DNA from: Anaerosacchariphilus polymeriproducens
GTDB lineage: Bacteria > Bacillota > Clostridia > Lachnospirales > Lachnospiraceae
Assembly: GCF_003363435.1 (NCBI RefSeq)
Contig: NZ_QRCT01000012.1
Location: 62,001-126,000 of the forward strand
DNA: 64,000 nucleotides
Direction: 5' to 3'
The notes below the pieces were generated by a model. That model was not told the DNA's origin. It searched no databases and worked only from the letters and a program-made list of their open reading frames with translations. The position numbers and the translations under genes are program-made. This document shows, piece by piece, positions 62,214 to 64,000 of this stretch; within the stretch, counting starts at the first letter, position 1; every line of letters starts with the position of its first letter.

Positions 62214-63458
62214 ATGAGCATTAATTCAGGAGATTGTGCATTTATATTAATTTGTTCTGCCTTAGTATTCTTTATGACACCTGGACTGGCATTTTTTTAT
62301 ACAGGTATGGTAAGAAGGAAAAACGCACTTAATACATTGTTATCCTGTTTTTTTATATGTGGATTAGCTTCGCTTATGTGGATTATTATTGGATATTCTT
62401 TGTCGTTTGGTACAAATCATGCAGGAATTATAGGAGGGTTGAACCATTTATTTTTTAATGGGGTGGCTGGAATCAATCCCGAGTATTCTTCTACGATTCC
62501 GGAAAACCTTTTTGCTGCATATCAAATGATGTTTGCAATTATAACACCGGCTCTTATTTGTGGATCTTTAATTGGTAGAATGAAATTTTCGAAATTAGTT
62601 ATATTTATTGCACTATGGTCATTGGTTGTATATTATCCGTTAGCTCATATGGTGTGGGGAACCGGAGGATTTTTAAAAGAGTTGGGAGCACTTGATTTTG
62701 CAGGTGGTAACGTAGTACATATCAGCTCAGGTGTGACAGGACTGATTGCCTGCATTTTACTTGGGAAACGTCGAGAATTTGGATTGACTTCTTACAAACC
62801 GCACAATATTCCGTTTGTCGTATTAGGTGCAGGAATATTATGGTTCGGGTGGTTCGGTTTTAATGCAGGAAGTGCTTTGGCTGCAGATGGTATAGCAGTC
62901 CATGCATTTTTGACTACAAATTTATCAGGAGCATCAGCATTATTGTCTTGGATGTTGATAGAGCAGATCATGCATAAAAAAACAACTGCATTAGGTGCAG
63001 CTACAGGAGCAGTTGTTGGTTTGGTCGCAATTACACCGGGAGCTGGATTTGTTCCAATATGGTCTGCCATTATTATAGGGGCGCTTGTTAGCCCAATTTG
63101 CTATTTCTTTATGTCAAAAGTGAAACATTTATTTAAATATGATGATGCGCTAGATGCATTTGGATGCCATGGTATTGGTGGTGTTTGGGGTGGAATAGCA
63201 ACAGGAATATTTGCAAACAAGGATGTGAATCCACTTGTTTCTTCTAATGGACTCATTTATGGAGAAATGAAACTTTTTGTTGCACAGTTGATCAGTATTG
63301 GTATTACGATAGTAATTGCAGTAGCAGCTACATTTATTATTGTTTCTATCTTAAAAGCTTTTGGAGGTATCAGGGTTTCTGCTGAAGAAGAAGCACAGGG
63401 ATTGGATGTTGCTATACATAGTGAAACTGCATATCCTGCATTTACAGGTTTGGATTAG
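62214..63458 (+). CDS. amtB: Ammonium transporter AmtB
   Basis: 414 residues from ATG 62214 (AAGGATGG seven bases upstream; a GTG directly before is too close). About eleven membrane segments. Conserved features: PGLAFFYTGMVRRKNAL, GNVVHISSGVTGL with the first pore His, and FGCHGIGGVWGG with the second. It conducts ammonium. glnB follows after 13 bases, so the PII partner that closes the channel is made from the same mRNA. Confidence 0.96.
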   Translation: MSINSGDCAFILICSALVFFMTPGLAFFYTGMVRRKNALNTLLSCFFICGLASLMWIIIGYSLSFGTNHAGIIGGLNHLFFNGVAGINPEYSSTIPENLFAAYQMMFAIITPALICGSLIGRMKFSKLVIFIALWSLVVYYPLAHMVWGTGGFLKELGALDFAGGNVVHISSGVTGLIACILLGKRREFGLTSYKPHNIPFVVLGAGILWFGWFGFNAGSALAADGIAVHAFLTTNLSGASALLSWMLIEQIMHKKTTALGAATGAVVGLVAITPGAGFVPIWSAIIIGALVSPICYFFMSKVKHLFKYDDALDAFGCHGIGGVWGGIATGIFANKDVNPLVSSNGLIYGEMKLFVAQLISIGITIVIAVAATFIIVSILKAFGGIRVSAEEEAQGLDVAIHSETAYPAFTGLD

Positions 63459-63471
63459 TTGGAGGAATTAT

Positions 63472-63810
63472 ATGAAAAAAATTGAAGCAATTGTACGTCC
63501 CGAACAATTAGAGCCGTTGAAAGATGCTTTGTTAAAAGCTAAAATAAATGGAATTACCATAAATCAGGTTTTTGGATGTGGAAATCAATTCGGGTGGACA
63601 GAATATCATAGAGGTTCAGAAGTCATTATGAATACGTTGCCTAAAGTTGAATTTAAAATAGTAGTCTCGGATGATAGAGTGGAAGAAATTATAGGAATTA
63701 TTATGGAAAGTTCACAAACAGGTGAAATGGGTGATGGAAAGATTTTTATTACAGAAGTTATTGACTGTATTCGTATTCGCTCTGGGGAACGGGGAATCGA
63801 TGCGATTTAG
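63472..63810 (+). CDS. glnB: PII nitrogen regulatory protein
   Basis: 112 residues from ATG 63472 (TTGGAGGAA upstream). MKKIEAIVRPEQLEPLKDAL, the T-loop FGWTEYHRGSEV and the end GKIFITEVIDCIRIRSGERG are PII hallmarks. The T-loop tyrosine that is uridylylated in enteric GlnB (RGAEY) is Val here (RGSEV), so control is probably by ligand binding (ATP/ADP, 2-oxoglutarate) rather than by uridylylation. It likely regulates AmtB. Confidence 0.95.
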   Translation: MKKIEAIVRPEQLEPLKDALLKAKINGITINQVFGCGNQFGWTEYHRGSEVIMNTLPKVEFKIVVSDDRVEEIIGIIMESSQTGEMGDGKIFITEVIDCIRIRSGERGIDAI

Positions 63811-63838
63811 ATTTTTTAAATTAGTATAATAGAACATT

Positions 63839-63889
63839 CCGGTCAACGAGGTAAATTTACTGCCTTGGTTGCCGGGGTGTTTTTTATTT
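63839..63889. terminator. Terminator after glnB
   Basis: CCGGTCAACGAGG / CCTTGGTTGCCGG stem with an 11-base loop, then a T-run to about 63889. It lies between two convergent genes. Confidence 0.9.
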
Positions 63890-63890
63890 T

Positions 63891-64000
63891 TCATAATAAA
63901 TTTTCAAGCACGTCTTTTTTTATAATGATAATGGTTCTATCATTTACTTTTAGAATATTTTTATCACATAGAATTTTCAACTCTCTACATAAAGATGGTC
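63891..64000 (-). CDS. C-terminal end of a Crp/Fnr-family regulator (cut by window edge)
   Basis: The minus strand from the right edge to TGA at 63891-63893 reads PSLCRELKILCDKNILKVND and then an Ile-rich strand and KKDVLENLL. This is the recognition helix (SRPSLCREL-like) and wing of a Crp/Fnr winged-helix domain at its usual C-terminal position. Only about 35 residues are inside the window; effector domain and identity are unseen. Confidence 0.75.
   Translation of the reverse strand, partial: PSLCRELKILCDKNILKVNDRTIIIIKKDVLENLL

Overview
The window is low-GC DNA with a Gram-positive, endospore-forming, anaerobic gene set. The block mazG - hup - rqcP - yabP - yabQ - divIC - spoIIE - tilS - hpt - ftsH, the T-box in front of an archaeal-type proS and a CotS-like coat kinase together point to a clostridium of the Lachnospiraceae type (inference from gene order and families; no species is claimed). 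Both window edges cut genes: a secreted FN3/NlpC-P60 protein on the left and a Crp/Fnr-type regulator on the right.

Layout. 1-4,924: the cut cell-wall hydrolase, then two tandem copies of an AgrC-like orphan sensor kinase with duplicated upstream DNA. 5,000-26,862: mostly core genes: T-box/proS, cca, a GntR-ABC operon on the minus strand, a CotS-like kinase, a PEGA lipoprotein, phosphosugar mutase, the sporulation/division block, ftsH, a possible C-rich small RNA and a GH13 glycosidase. 27,011-27,680: five tRNA genes (Tyr, Leu, Phe, Gly, Gly) with hairpin repeats between the last two. 28,217-35,959: a minus-strand surface/envelope block: a Cthe_2159-like lipoprotein, DUF4956, a VTC-domain protein, a two-component system, a phosphodiester glycosidase and a GT2-GtrA protein. 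Two of its promoters share an OmpR-like direct-repeat operator. 36,198-51,660: an accessory, rearranged stretch: three secreted ricin-type lectins with a common promoter/operator palindrome, an MFS and an EamA transporter, an IS110-type element, IS3 and IS110 remnants, broken genes (HDIG, MocR, acetyltransferase and ABC fragments), and a cassette of two related secreted small proteins around an ABC transporter. 51,689-63,998: oleate hydratase with a TetR regulator, signal peptidase, a sugar-binding protein, GNAT, ferredoxin and cupin, an HD hydrolase, the pabA-pabB-pabC operon with a leader hairpin, a hidden type I toxin-antitoxin pair, amtB-glnB, and the end of a Crp/Fnr regulator.

The most interesting items are: the holin-like toxin (33 aa) with a converging antisense RNA at 61,495-61,677; the secreted-protein/ABC cassette at 46,114-50,406; the shared CTTTAAA-type operators at 31,297 and 36,055 that tie two operons to the response regulator between them; the palindrome placed at the same distance after the -10 box of all three lectin genes; and the mosaic duplications and junctions that show how the accessory region was assembled. 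All family names are from reading sequence and motifs, with no database search.
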